Of a DNA stretch of 64,000 bases, positions 7,411 to 16,170 are shown one piece after another. Where the stretch lies: positions 1 to 64,000 of the forward strand of contig JAFQOV010000005.1 in the NCBI GenBank assembly GCA_017402995.1. The letters are read 5' to 3'. A program made the translations under genes and the position numbers. The notes beneath the pieces are model-generated. The model searched no databases, had not been told where the DNA came from, and saw only the letters and a list, made by a program, of their open reading frames with translations. The DNA comes from Candidatus Gastranaerophilales bacterium. Its GTDB lineage: Bacteria; Cyanobacteriota; Vampirovibrionia; Gastranaerophilales; Gastranaerophilaceae. Positions within the stretch are counted from its first letter, which is position 1. Every line of letters starts with the position of its first letter.

Positions 7411-8328
7411 TTAGCCTTTCCTATCAGGCTTTACAACACTAAAAGATTTATTTTCTGTAATTTCAATTCTTGCAGATTTAATTTTGTCTTTAACTTCATC
7501 AGAAAGAGCGTTTCCAGCAACCAATCTATCTACAAAGGAATTATTCAATTTAACAGCTTTTGGTAATGCACCAATTTCATCTAAAATATCTTTAATTTGC
7601 GCAAAATCATATGAAAAAGTTTTCTTATGATTATATGTTAAAACTTCACCTGTATTTGCTTGGATTTCTTCGCCACCACGTTCAAAATAGATTTTAAAAA
7701 TAGAGCGCAAATCTTGAATTTCAGATTGCATAGTATTAATCGCAGATTGAAGTCTTAAGTATCTTTCAAATAAATATTCAACATGATCAATTTGAGATAA
7801 TTGCCAATTGTATTTTTGGAAATATAGCGCTTTTAGTTTTGGATAACACTCAGCTAAAGCCATAGCGTCACCCATTGCACGATGACGGTGTTCATTATTT
7901 GCCCCAAAAACAGAAACCAAAGAATCTAATCCACAAGATTCATATTGCGGATAAACCTCTTTAAACATCATTTGCGTATCAACGTAATTGTTTTCTAAAG
8001 GCTTATTGTAAAGTCTTTTGGAAACGCGATTTAAAAAACTAAAGTCAAAAATTGCATTGTGAGCAACTATGGTCGCACCTTCTAAAAATTCAAAAATTTT
8101 AGGGTAAATTTCTTCTTCCTCTGGAGCGCCTTCTAGGTCTTCTTCTGAAATCCCATGGATTGCTTGGGAAGATTTTCTAATGTGTTGGTGTGGGTTGATT
8201 AATGTTTCAAAAGTATCCACGATTTTGCCATCTTCAAGTTTGACAGCAGCAAATTCAATAATTCTTTCACGAGTATAATCTAATCCCGTGGTTTCGACGT
8301 CTAATACAACTTCAATTTCTTTTGACAT
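7411..8328 (-). CDS. DnaQ-like 3'-5' exonuclease (DEDDh)
   Basis: This 305-residue protein has an N-terminal DEDDh exonuclease domain (residues ~5-170). Exo I is VLDVETTG (catalytic D10, E12), Exo II is HNAIFDFSF, and Exo III is HRAMGDAMA (H and D). This matches the proofreading epsilon-subunit/PolC exonuclease family. The C-terminal ~130 residues are helical and unassigned; they are not the short clamp-binding tail of E. coli epsilon. It may be the replicative proofreader or a separate repair exonuclease; sequence alone does not settle this. GGGAAGAG precedes the ATG at normal spacing. Confidence 0.88.
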   Translation of the reverse strand: MSKEIEVVLDVETTGLDYTRERIIEFAAVKLEDGKIVDTFETLINPHQHIRKSSQAIHGISEEDLEGAPEEEEIYPKIFEFLEGATIVAHNAIFDFSFLNRVSKRLYNKPLENNYVDTQMMFKEVYPQYESCGLDSLVSVFGANNEHRHRAMGDAMALAECYPKLKALYFQKYNWQLSQIDHVEYLFERYLRLQSAINTMQSEIQDLRSIFKIYFERGGEEIQANTGEVLTYNHKKTFSYDFAQIKDILDEIGALPKAVKLNNSFVDRLVAGNALSDEVKDKIKSARIEITENKSFSVVKPDRKG

Positions 8329-8365
8329 TAATCTCTTCCCTTCAAAAAAATCATAACATAAAAAA

Positions 8366-9022
8366 TTATTTTTTTATAATTTCGTTGATTTTTTCGACAT
8401 TTTTATTAAGTTTGTTAATCTTTTGTGAAATTTCGCCTTGTTTTTGTTTCACAGTTTGGGCTTTTTTATGTACTTCGTTTTCAATCTTATCAATTTCTTT
8501 TCCAACGCTTTGAATTTTATCATCTCGAGCGTCAATCACAGCTTCAAGGAATTTTTGCATATTTTCCTTGCTCAATCCTTTGACGTATTGTTCAATAATT
8601 TCAACAATTTCAACCATTCCTTTAGCCTCATCTACAACGTCAATGAGCCTGATTGTGTCGCTTGTCAAAATTCCAACATCACAAGTGCCATCTGGTGGCA
8701 TTAACTCAATAGATTTTGAACCGCCAAGCCCGAAAAACTCGACCTTTGCCACTGTTCCATTTGGGATTTTCATGTCTTTTTTGGTAACCAAAATTTGCAC
8801 GTTGATATGTTTATCTTTTGATTTTAATGAACGAACATAACCAATATTTATTCCCATAAAACGAACAGGTGAACCTTTTGTAATGCCGTCAATGTCTTTA
8901 AATTCAATGTTATAGATGTTTGGTTCAATAAACATTTTTGAATATGAAAAAATTGCAATTAAAAAAACTGCGCACAAAACAATTGTCCAGATAATTATTT
9001 CAACAAGAATTGGTTTTTTCAT
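8366..9022 (-). CDS. MCE (MlaD-like) domain protein
   Basis: This 218-residue protein has an N-terminal transmembrane anchor (IIWTIVLCAVFLIAIFSY, ~10-28). A single MCE domain follows (~35-115; FKDIDGITKGSPVRFMGINIGYV and the FFGLGGSKSIELMPP loop), then a long coiled coil (~140-218). MCE proteins form hexameric rings that ferry lipids between membranes, which supports a two-membrane envelope. The ABC partners (MlaE, MlaF) are not adjacent. On the minus strand TATAAT lies exactly six bases before the ATG, so the mRNA is predicted to be leaderless. The promoter region is shared divergently with prmC. Confidence 0.88.
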   Translation of the reverse strand: MKKPILVEIIIWTIVLCAVFLIAIFSYSKMFIEPNIYNIEFKDIDGITKGSPVRFMGINIGYVRSLKSKDKHINVQILVTKKDMKIPNGTVAKVEFFGLGGSKSIELMPPDGTCDVGILTSDTIRLIDVVDEAKGMVEIVEIIEQYVKGLSKENMQKFLEAVIDARDDKIQSVGKEIDKIENEVHKKAQTVKQKQGEISQKINKLNKNVEKINEIIKK

Positions 9023-9082
9023 AAAACAATTATAGCTTAAATTTTAAAATGCTTAATACACTTAAAAAATTATTTTATTAAT

Positions 9083-9111
9083 TTGAACATTCCCATTAAA
9101 ACCTCTATAAT
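9083..9111 (+). promoter_or_regulatory. promoter of prmC, predicted leaderless
   Basis: TTGAAC (9083-9088), a 17-base spacer and TATAAT (9106-9111) stand six bases before the ATG at 9118. Transcription should therefore start at or next to the start codon. Confidence 0.7.
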
Positions 9112-9117
9112 AAAACT

Positions 9118-9951
9118 ATGTTAAAAACAATTGAAAATATCCTTTTAAAAGGCGGGATTGAAGAATATAGGGCAGAAGCAAAATTAATCGTTGAAAGCGT
9201 ATCTAACCTCAGCTTAGATAAAATTTTGATTGCAGATGAACTCCCAAACAAAGAAAAAATGCTTGAAATAGCAAATAAACGCGCGCAAACTCACGCCCCA
9301 ATTCAACATATTCTTGGTTTTGCATATTTTATGGGTGAAAAATATATTGTAAATGAAAATGTTTTAATCCCGCGAGATGAAACAGAATTACTTGTGCAAA
9401 AAGCATATGAATTAATTAAAAATCAACAAACAAAAATAGATATTTTAGATATCGGCGTTGGCTCAGGGTGCATTTCTTGTGCTCTAGCTAAAAAATTATT
9501 TGAAAAAGACATTGAAATATTAGGAGTAGATATCAGCCTTGATGCGATTTCAACTGCCTTAGAAAACATTAATAAATTAGATTTAATTAGAAAAGTGATT
9601 TTAAGAAAATCAGATATTTTTTCAAAAATTAGAGATATTGAAAAGTTTGATTTAATTGTCTCAAATCCGCCCTATATACCACTTTCGCAAAAAGACGAAT
9701 TAGATAATGTTGTTAAAAATTTTGACCCACACCTTGCGCTTTTTGCACCTGATGAAGATGGAATTGAGTTTTACAAAAAAATTATCGAAACAGCGCCAAA
9801 ATTCCTTAAAAAAGGCGGGTTTTTGGCTTTTGAGCTTGGGGTAAATCAAAGCGAAAAAGTTAAAAAATTATTAGAAAAAGATTTTAAAAATATTGAGATT
9901 ACAAAAGATTTAGCAGGAATTGATAGAGTAATCACAGCTCAAAGCGTGTAA
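9118..9951 (+). CDS. prmC: peptide chain release factor N5-glutamine methyltransferase PrmC
   Basis: PrmC (HemK) methylates the Gln of the GGQ motif in release factors RF1/RF2 using S-adenosylmethionine. The 277-residue length is typical. An N-terminal helical substrate-binding domain comes first. The Rossmann methyltransferase core carries the SAM loop DIGVGSGC (~115-122) and the diagnostic N-P-P-Y motif (SNPPYIPLS, ~183-191). The gene is usually next to prfA, but here it is alone, followed by a G+C-rich spacer. No Shine-Dalgarno sequence is present, and the -10 box lies six bases before the ATG. Confidence 0.95.
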   Translation: MLKTIENILLKGGIEEYRAEAKLIVESVSNLSLDKILIADELPNKEKMLEIANKRAQTHAPIQHILGFAYFMGEKYIVNENVLIPRDETELLVQKAYELIKNQQTKIDILDIGVGSGCISCALAKKLFEKDIEILGVDISLDAISTALENINKLDLIRKVILRKSDIFSKIRDIEKFDLIVSNPPYIPLSQKDELDNVVKNFDPHLALFAPDEDGIEFYKKIIETAPKFLKKGGFLAFELGVNQSEKVKKLLEKDFKNIEITKDLAGIDRVITAQSV

Positions 9952-9957
9952 AGCCTT

Positions 9958-10141
9958 AAAAATGGCAAAGCGAGGAGCTGGTGCCGAGCGCGAAAACCCG
10001 AAGGGCAAGGAGCCGACGACAGTCGAGCGAACGCCCTGAGGGCAGAGGTGTGTGAAGCGCGACGGCAGCCGCGTCGAGCTGGTGCCGAGCGCGAAATCCG
10101 TACCAGTCCGCCGTTGCGACTGAAGCGTAAGCGCGAAAAAA
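9958..10141. other. G+C-rich intergenic island with internal direct repeat
   Basis: About 180 bases, clearly G+C-rich against AT-rich surroundings, separate the convergent genes prmC and glmS. A 21-base unit (beginning GAGCTGGTGCCGAGCGC) occurs at 9975-9995 and again at 10076-10096. Other motifs are GAAGCGTAAGCGCG and CGAGCGAACGCCCTGAGGGC. I see no convincing coding frame. The composition resembles the short G+C-rich pieces at 1-60 and 7157-7190, which share GCGAGTTC(C/A)CGTA with each other. It could be a dispersed intergenic repeat family. Confidence 0.6.
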
Positions 10142-11986
10142 CTACTCCACAGTAACAGATTTTGCCAAATTTCTTGGTTGGTCAACATCTTTTCCTAAAT
10201 ATTCAGCTATAAAATATGCTAAAAGTTGCAATACAACAATATTTAAAGCAGGGCTAATTAAATCAGAACCAAAAGGCACCATAATCACATCATCAAATAA
10301 ATTTTCGTCTTTTGGTGCAATATAATTTGTCACAGCAATTAATTTTGCCTGTCTTGCGCGCGCTTCTTCGCAATTAGACAACACTTTGTCATAGACAACT
10401 CCTGTGTTTAAAATCGCCAAAACAGGCATATTTTCGTCTAACATCGCAATTGGACCATGTTTTAATTCACCAGCGGAATAACCTGTTGCATTTATATAGC
10501 TGATTTCTTTTAATTTCAAGGCGCCTTCAAGCGCTGATGGAAAATTTATCCCACGTGCTATAAAAATGAAATTTTTATAGCTGGAATATTTTTTTGCCAC
10601 TTTCTGAATTTTTTCGCTATGTCCTAGTAATTCTTCAATTTTCGTTGGAAGTTCAAAAAGCTCTTGTTTTAATTTAATTATTTCGATATCTTTAAAATCA
10701 AATTTTAGCTCTCTTAAACGAATTGCAAGCAAATATAGGCTAATTAACTGTGCCATATATGATTTTGTGGCTGCAACAGAAACCTCAATCCCTGCATTAA
10801 CAGGCAACAAACTGTCTGCTAAACGCGCCATTGTTGAATCAACTCTATTTGTAATTATTGCAACATGCGCACCTTGCTCCTTTGCTTGTTTAATTGCAGT
10901 TATAGTATCTGCTGTTTCGCCAGATTGAGAAATGCCAATAACTAGAGTGTTTTCATCTACAATTGTATCGCGATAAATATATTCACTCGACGCTTCAACA
11001 TCTGTTGGGATTTTTGCAAATTTTTCAATAATATATTTACCGACCATTCCCGCATGAAGACTTGTACCGCAGGCGATTATTTGAACTCTGGTAATTTTTT
11101 TAATGTTATTTCCGTCTAATTTTAATTCATCTAATTTAATATTTTCATTTTGAGAAACAAGTTTTTGTGCCAAAATATTTCTCGCAACATCACTTTGTTC
11201 ATATATCTCTTTCAACATAAAATGTTTATATCCCATTTTAGAAATTGCTAGAGCTTCATATGGCAAAAATTCAATTTTATTTGCTGTTAATTTATCTTCT
11301 TTATCATAAATTTTTATATCATTTTTTGTTACAACCCCAGTTTGATAATCAGATAAATATATTGCTTTTTTAGTATATTCAATAATTGCAGGCACATCTG
11401 AAGCAATAAAATTTTCACCAATTCCAACTCCGACAATTAAAGGGGCATTTCTTTTTGCAATTACAATTTTATTTGGTTCATGTTTGTGCATAGCGCAAAA
11501 TGCAAATGCGCCTTGAATTTTTTTAACAGCATTTTGCATTGCCTTTAGTAAATCTTGTGTTTTTCCATATTCCTGCGCGATTAAATGAGCTGCAACTTCG
11601 GTATCTGTTTGAGATTTAAATTTGCAACCGAGCATTTGAAGCTCTTGTTTTAATTCTTGATAATTTTCAATTATTCCATTGTGCACAAGCGTTAAATTTT
11701 CACAATTACAAGTATGCGGGTGTGCATTAATTTCTGTTGGCATACCATGTGTTGCCCAACGAATATGTCCAATTCCCATATGTGAACTAGTGCATATTTC
11801 TTTCTTCGAATTTAGCACATGAATTAAATTTATTAATTTGCCTTGTGCCTTATATATTTCAATATCTTTTTCTCCAAATAATGCGACGCCAGAAGAATCA
11901 TATCCACGATATTCAAGATGAGACAATCCTGAAATTAAAACATCACTCGCTTTTTTATCCCCAATATATCCAATTATTCCGCACAT
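10142..11986 (-). CDS. glmS: glutamine--fructose-6-phosphate aminotransferase (isomerising)
   Basis: GlmS makes glucosamine-6-phosphate from fructose-6-phosphate and glutamine, the first step toward UDP-GlcNAc. I set the start at ATG 11986 (614 residues) because the N-terminal nucleophile Cys must directly follow Met (MCGIIGYIG); an upstream in-frame ATG at 11998 contains the Shine-Dalgarno GGAG. The glutaminase domain includes RWATHG and NGIIENY. Two SIS domains follow (SQSGETADT, then EVSVAATKSYMAQL), and the C-terminus ends in the expected PRNLAKSVTVE. No glmS ribozyme is evident in the short upstream gap. It is convergent with prmC. Confidence 0.97.
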   Translation of the reverse strand: MCGIIGYIGDKKASDVLISGLSHLEYRGYDSSGVALFGEKDIEIYKAQGKLINLIHVLNSKKEICTSSHMGIGHIRWATHGMPTEINAHPHTCNCENLTLVHNGIIENYQELKQELQMLGCKFKSQTDTEVAAHLIAQEYGKTQDLLKAMQNAVKKIQGAFAFCAMHKHEPNKIVIAKRNAPLIVGVGIGENFIASDVPAIIEYTKKAIYLSDYQTGVVTKNDIKIYDKEDKLTANKIEFLPYEALAISKMGYKHFMLKEIYEQSDVARNILAQKLVSQNENIKLDELKLDGNNIKKITRVQIIACGTSLHAGMVGKYIIEKFAKIPTDVEASSEYIYRDTIVDENTLVIGISQSGETADTITAIKQAKEQGAHVAIITNRVDSTMARLADSLLPVNAGIEVSVAATKSYMAQLISLYLLAIRLRELKFDFKDIEIIKLKQELFELPTKIEELLGHSEKIQKVAKKYSSYKNFIFIARGINFPSALEGALKLKEISYINATGYSAGELKHGPIAMLDENMPVLAILNTGVVYDKVLSNCEEARARQAKLIAVTNYIAPKDENLFDDVIMVPFGSDLISPALNIVVLQLLAYFIAEYLGKDVDQPRNLAKSVTVE

Positions 11987-12073
11987 GTTTTTCTCCATAA
12001 AAAATTTTATGGAATAATTTTAATACGCGAATTTTTGATTGGCAAATTAAGAATTTATAAAGCATTAGTGTGC

Positions 12074-12553
12074 TTACGAAGAAATTTTTACCCCTTCAAT
12101 TCGATATTTTGCACTGTTTTTTTCAATCAATTTTTTTGACTTATCGTATTTTTCAACAATAAACTCATCAATCCCTGAAAAGTTATTGCCCTGCAAGGTA
12201 AAAGTTACTTTTTCAATATATTTAATTTGATTTTCTTGTTCTTTTACAATTTTTTCACGCTCAAAACTTAGCGTTTTACCATCTTTTGGTTTTTCATCAA
12301 TAAAAATTTCACTATATGCGCCACTTTTAAGATTTTGCAAAATCAAAATGTTTGAATATCCGCCCAAAGTCCAAATGTCTTTGCTTTCATAGTTAAATAA
12401 TTTTTCATTATTTGTTGATTGTAATTTTGAAATCACACCCCAAGAGCCAAAAAACCCCTTAGGGATTATTTCTTCAACAACGCCGCCTTTTAAAACCATG
12501 GCTTGCGAAAAGAAAAAAAGCAAACAAATTAAGCTTAAAAATATTTTTCTCAT
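12074..12553 (-). CDS. exported protein of unknown function
   Basis: This 159-residue protein has an N-terminal signal peptide (charged MRK, then IFLSLICLLFFFSQAM). The mature part looks beta-rich, starting GFFGSWGVISKLQSTN, with alternating strands such as NILILQNLKSGAYSEIFI and KVTFTLQGNNFSG. That pattern hints at a small periplasmic beta-barrel or lipocalin-like fold, but I recognise no family. No lipobox Cys is seen. It is divergent from the gene at 12645, and its neighbour glmS is unrelated. Confidence 0.7.
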   Translation of the reverse strand: MRKIFLSLICLLFFFSQAMVLKGGVVEEIIPKGFFGSWGVISKLQSTNNEKLFNYESKDIWTLGGYSNILILQNLKSGAYSEIFIDEKPKDGKTLSFEREKIVKEQENQIKYIEKVTFTLQGNNFSGIDEFIVEKYDKSKKLIEKNSAKYRIEGVKISS

Positions 12554-12644
12554 ACCGTAGTTTTAACTATTTTTCAAGAAATTTCAACCCAGAGATTGAG
12601 GATTTTTAAAAAAATTATTGTAGTATTAAACTAAGGGGGAAGTT

Positions 12645-13100
12645 TTGAGAAAAATATTATCCGTTTTAATTACTTTATCTTTCATTGTGGCATTAGTTTT
12701 AAACCAAAACATGCCGGCAAACGCTGCTAAAAAAGCGACAAAGAAAAAAGGAATGAACCAAGAATTATTAAAAGAAATTAACGACGGAGTCAATATTTTG
12801 ACCAAAAAAATCTACGAAAGAGAACTATATACCCCAGAAGATTTAAACAAATTAATCGATTTAAAAATTAAAGTAGATGACCAAATGGATATAACACCAG
12901 ACCCAGCTTTAGCGCCTATTTATTATAAATTGGGCAATATTTTCAAAATGAGAGGTCAAGAAAAAGAAGCGATTGTTTGCTATCAAACAATATTAGAAAA
13001 CTTCTTAGATACAGCCTATGGTCCAAAATCACGCGATACGCTAGCGCAAATGGGAATTGAAGTTAAACTTCCAGAAGTAGCAGAAACCGAAGAATTTTAA
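12645..13100 (+). CDS. exported small TPR-like protein
   Basis: I use a TTG start at 12645 because AAGGGGGA (12633-12640) sits just upstream and translation from there gives an intact signal peptide (MRKILSVLITLSFIVALVL, then NANA-type cleavage region PANAAKK). The mature ~115 residues include one tetratricopeptide-like helix pair (APIYYKLGNIFKMRGQEKEA, then IVCYQTILENF). This suggests a periplasmic protein-protein adaptor. Its stop codon abuts the stop codon of the convergent protease gene at 13101 with no space for a terminator. Confidence 0.75.
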   Translation: MRKILSVLITLSFIVALVLNQNMPANAAKKATKKKGMNQELLKEINDGVNILTKKIYERELYTPEDLNKLIDLKIKVDDQMDITPDPALAPIYYKLGNIFKMRGQEKEAIVCYQTILENFLDTAYGPKSRDTLAQMGIEVKLPEVAETEEF

Positions 13101-14336
13101 CTATTTCAATTCTACTGTTATGTTTGTATTTTTGTGCACTTGTTGTTGCAATATTTCACATGCTTTTGCAAGCTGTGGGTCTTTTTTCGCTTTTAAATCT
13201 TCTTCTTTCAATTCAACAACGTAATCTGGAATTATACCTTTTTTGTTGATATCTATTCCATTTGGAGTTAGATATTTTTGAATTGTAATGTGCATTGCAG
13301 AGCCATCTGGCAATCTGTTAATTTCTTGAACAAGTCCTTTTCCAAAAGATTTTTTACCGACAATTATTGCACGTTTGTTGTCTTTTAAAGCACCTGATAA
13401 AATTTCAGAAGCAGAAGCCGAACCGCCATCAATCAAAACAACGATTGGTTGACGAGTCACCATTTGCGCCATAGATTTTTGAGTTTCTTTATAACCATCT
13501 CTATCAACTGTCGATACAATCACTTTTGAATCTAATAGCATATCTGCAATATAAATAGCGTTTGTTAAAAGTCCACCTGGGTTTGAGCGCAAGTCAATTA
13601 TTAAGCCATCTTTGTCTTTCAAAGTATTTAATGCTTGTTGAAATTCACCAGCAGCATTTCTTGAAATAAAAGAGCTAAGGCGAATATAGCCCAAATTATC
13701 ATCAACTTTGCCAATTTTTGGGGCTTTAATTGAAACAGATTTCAATTCAATATTAGCTCTTTGAATAACATATTCTTTGTTTTCTTCACCTTTTCTTTTA
13801 ATTAAAAGCTTAACAGATGTGCCCTCTGGACCTCTAATTTTGTCTGCTGCCGCTTCAACTGTTATCCCTTTTGTTGATTGGTTATCAATTTCTAATATTT
13901 CATCTTCGCTTTTTAAACCGGCGCGTTCCCCTGGGGTATCTTCTAATGGTGCAATAATTAACAATTTGCCATCTCGAACACCAATTTGAACGCCAATGCC
14001 CTTCAAGGAGCCTTGAATGCTTTCAGATTCTTCTTTATATTCTTTTGGAGTTAAAAATTTCGTATAAACATCACCAAGGCTATCTATCATTGTTGAAATT
14101 GCAACATAAGCGTCTTCTTCGTCTTTAATGACGTTGTCGTATTTGTGGCGCCATCTTTCCCAATTTTGTTGGTTTTGCGTCTCATCAACATATTTTGTGC
14201 TAATTAATCTCCAAGCTTTGTCATATAACCCTTGCGGAATAACTGCAAGCGCAGGATTAGACGCATTTGTCACAAAAAACAAAACGATTATTGATATAAT
14301 GATAGATAATTTTTTAAGCATCAGTTTAATATCCAT
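13101..14336 (-). CDS. carboxyl-terminal processing protease (S41 family)
   Basis: This 411-residue protein has an N-terminal signal/anchor (KLSIIISIIVLFFVTNA), a helical pre-domain and a PDZ domain (~110-190; GIGVQIGVRDGKLLIIAPL, with ERAGLKSEDEIL). The S41 protease core follows, with the catalytic Ser in GGSASASEI and Lys in GKKSFGKG. Ctp proteases trim or degrade envelope proteins and lipoproteins from their C-termini. The domain order matches CtpA/CtpB/Prc-small types. The ATG at 14336 is preceded by AAAGGA at good spacing. The substrate here is unknown. Confidence 0.94.
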   Translation of the reverse strand: MDIKLMLKKLSIIISIIVLFFVTNASNPALAVIPQGLYDKAWRLISTKYVDETQNQQNWERWRHKYDNVIKDEEDAYVAISTMIDSLGDVYTKFLTPKEYKEESESIQGSLKGIGVQIGVRDGKLLIIAPLEDTPGERAGLKSEDEILEIDNQSTKGITVEAAADKIRGPEGTSVKLLIKRKGEENKEYVIQRANIELKSVSIKAPKIGKVDDNLGYIRLSSFISRNAAGEFQQALNTLKDKDGLIIDLRSNPGGLLTNAIYIADMLLDSKVIVSTVDRDGYKETQKSMAQMVTRQPIVVLIDGGSASASEILSGALKDNKRAIIVGKKSFGKGLVQEINRLPDGSAMHITIQKYLTPNGIDINKKGIIPDYVVELKEEDLKAKKDPQLAKACEILQQQVHKNTNITVELK

Positions 14337-14432
14337 TGTTTTTCCTTTAATACAATGTCTATATTATAACAAAAGTAGATTTCTTTTCTACATATAAAAT
14401 AATTAGCTCACTTTAAACAAGGGGTTAATAGA

Positions 14433-15038
14433 TTATTTCTTATTTTTCACATCTTTATTTAAAAGATTGTGTTGAAGAGTTCTAATGTGCGCTTTTTCTT
14501 TTTCAAAACGGTGCTTGTATAATCTTTCAAAGTTATCTTGAGAATATTTATAGTTATCAAAAGTGTGCATGATTGCTTTGTTTACACCGATTAAAACAAA
14601 AGGCATTGAAATAATTAACGTTGCAACTGCAAGAACAATGTGGGTAACTGTTGCTTTTTTCTTTTCTAATTGTAATTCTTCATTTTCAATATCAATTTTC
14701 TTTTGAATAGCGTCGTTGATATATGCGCTGCGCTCATCTGTTGACATTTTATCCATGATATCTACAAAATCTTTTGAAATGTAGGTAATATATTTTTTAA
14801 CGACATTGTTTTCTTTGCTAAATTCTTCCCAATGTGCTAAATCGGGAATTACTTCCTCTGTTTGATTTGCTGGAGCTTCACTTTGAGCTTCGTTTTGAAC
14901 TTCACTTTGTTCTTGGTTTTCACTTGCTTCTTGCGCTTCAATATTTTCGCTTGCTTCTTGCGCAAGTTGAATTGATTTTTGCAATTCTTCAATTTGGTTC
15001 ATATCAAAATGTTGTTCGTCTTTTTCAATGTTATCCAA
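14433..15038 (-). CDS. membrane protein of unknown function, TTG start
   Basis: I place the start at TTG 15038 (201 residues). AAAGGAG precedes it by eight bases, and the upstream ATG at 15080 is overlapped by an extended -10 promoter (TGCTATAAT, 15069-15077). The N-terminal ~75 residues are Gln/Glu/Ala-rich with repeats of EAQEASEN, probably disordered. A charged helical section follows, then one transmembrane helix (VTHIVLAVATLIISMPFVLIG, ~135-155) and a basic C-terminus. No family is recognised. Confidence 0.7.
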   Translation of the reverse strand: MDNIEKDEQHFDMNQIEELQKSIQLAQEASENIEAQEASENQEQSEVQNEAQSEAPANQTEEVIPDLAHWEEFSKENNVVKKYITYISKDFVDIMDKMSTDERSAYINDAIQKKIDIENEELQLEKKKATVTHIVLAVATLIISMPFVLIGVNKAIMHTFDNYKYSQDNFERLYKHRFEKEKAHIRTLQHNLLNKDVKNKK

Positions 15039-15123
15039 AGCGTTAACTCCTTTTGCATATAATTTAAGATTATAGCACATTTTAGTAAAAAAATATGAAC
15101 CAAAATTATGATATAATATTTTT

Positions 15124-16170
15124 ATGAGAATTTTAATTTTAGGAAAAAATTATTCAGCGGAAAAATTTTTTGATTATTTCAACAAAAACAAAGAAGATAT
15201 TGTTTTTTCAACAAATTCAAAAAATAAAAACTATATTGAGCTTTTATCTGTTCAAGAAATATTAGATTTTTGCTTAGCAAATGATATAAACCTTGTTTTA
15301 ATAACAGAAGAAAACTATATCAATGAAGGAATACAAGAGCTTTTAAGCGCAAACAATGTCACTGTTTTTTCTCCTTCGATTGACGCAATCAATATCTGTG
15401 CTTCAAAGGCATATTCAAAAAAATTCATTTACAAAAACAAAATTCAATCACCAAAATTTATAGTCGCGGAAAAACCCCAAAACGCTTTTGAATTTGTTAA
15501 TTCGTCTATTTTTCCTTTAGCAATTAAGCCAGACAACCACAATGATTTTGAAACTGTATATTTTATTGAAAACAAAAAACAAGCGCAAGACGCCATTTCG
15601 CGCTATTTTGCAAATGATAATCAAAAAATCATAATCGAAGATTATATCGAAGGAAAAAACGTTCGTTTTTGGGTTTTAACTGATGGATATAGCGCAAAAA
15701 TACTGTTTAAAAGCGCAATCTATCAAAACGAAATTGCTCTTTTTGAGCCCGAATTTATAACAAGCGAAATCGAAGAAAAAATATATAAAGATATGATTTT
15801 GCCAACAATTCAAGCGCTTGCTTCGCAAGAAGAAGAATATATTGGCATTTTAGGTTTTGATTTTATTTTAACTTATGACAATAAACCATATTTACTTGGT
15901 TTTGACAGCTTTTTTGACGATTTAAATATCGATTTCGCGCTTGAGCTTTTGCCATTTGATTGGAGAAAAATATTTGAAAGTACAGTTATTGGCGACGTAT
16001 TTTTAAATAATACTTTTGAAAAAATAAACGCTAACGCTCTTTGTTTCAAAGAAAATGAAAATATTGAAATGATTTGCGCAAACAATAGAACAAATTTAAA
16101 AAGATATTTAAAAGAATTAGAAATTAATACAAAAAAATTAAAAGAAGCGGAAAAAATATGGAAATATTAG
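15124..16170 (+). CDS. PurD-like ATP-grasp protein with lost key loops
   Basis: The 348-residue sequence aligns by eye with phosphoribosylamine-glycine ligase (PurD, ~420 residues). MRILILGKNYSAEKF matches the N-domain, and SPSIDAINICASKAYSKKFIYKN matches the GPTKxAAxxExSK region before the ATP-grasp fold. However, the glycine-rich ATP loop (GLAAGKGV in PurD), the TGGMG segment and the metal-binding E-x-N-x-R-x-G-D-P-E motif are all changed (here GFDSFFDDLN). The C-terminal subdomain is shortened. It is probably not a working PurD. TGATATAAT stands six bases before the ATG, so the mRNA is predicted leaderless. It overlaps the cytidylyltransferase gene by 13 bases. Confidence 0.7.
   Translation: MRILILGKNYSAEKFFDYFNKNKEDIVFSTNSKNKNYIELLSVQEILDFCLANDINLVLITEENYINEGIQELLSANNVTVFSPSIDAINICASKAYSKKFIYKNKIQSPKFIVAEKPQNAFEFVNSSIFPLAIKPDNHNDFETVYFIENKKQAQDAISRYFANDNQKIIIEDYIEGKNVRFWVLTDGYSAKILFKSAIYQNEIALFEPEFITSEIEEKIYKDMILPTIQALASQEEEYIGILGFDFILTYDNKPYLLGFDSFFDDLNIDFALELLPFDWRKIFESTVIGDVFLNNTFEKINANALCFKENENIEMICANNRTNLKRYLKELEINTKKLKEAEKIWKY

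Noticed and set aside
9910-10188. Minus-strand reading frame of 92 codons across the G+C-rich island
   Set aside because: It overlaps the ends of prmC and glmS, has no Shine-Dalgarno, and its length is explained by the G+C-rich composition lacking stop codons.
15124-16170. Bona fide PurD
   Set aside because: Key ATP- and metal-binding loops are missing and the protein is ~70 residues short.
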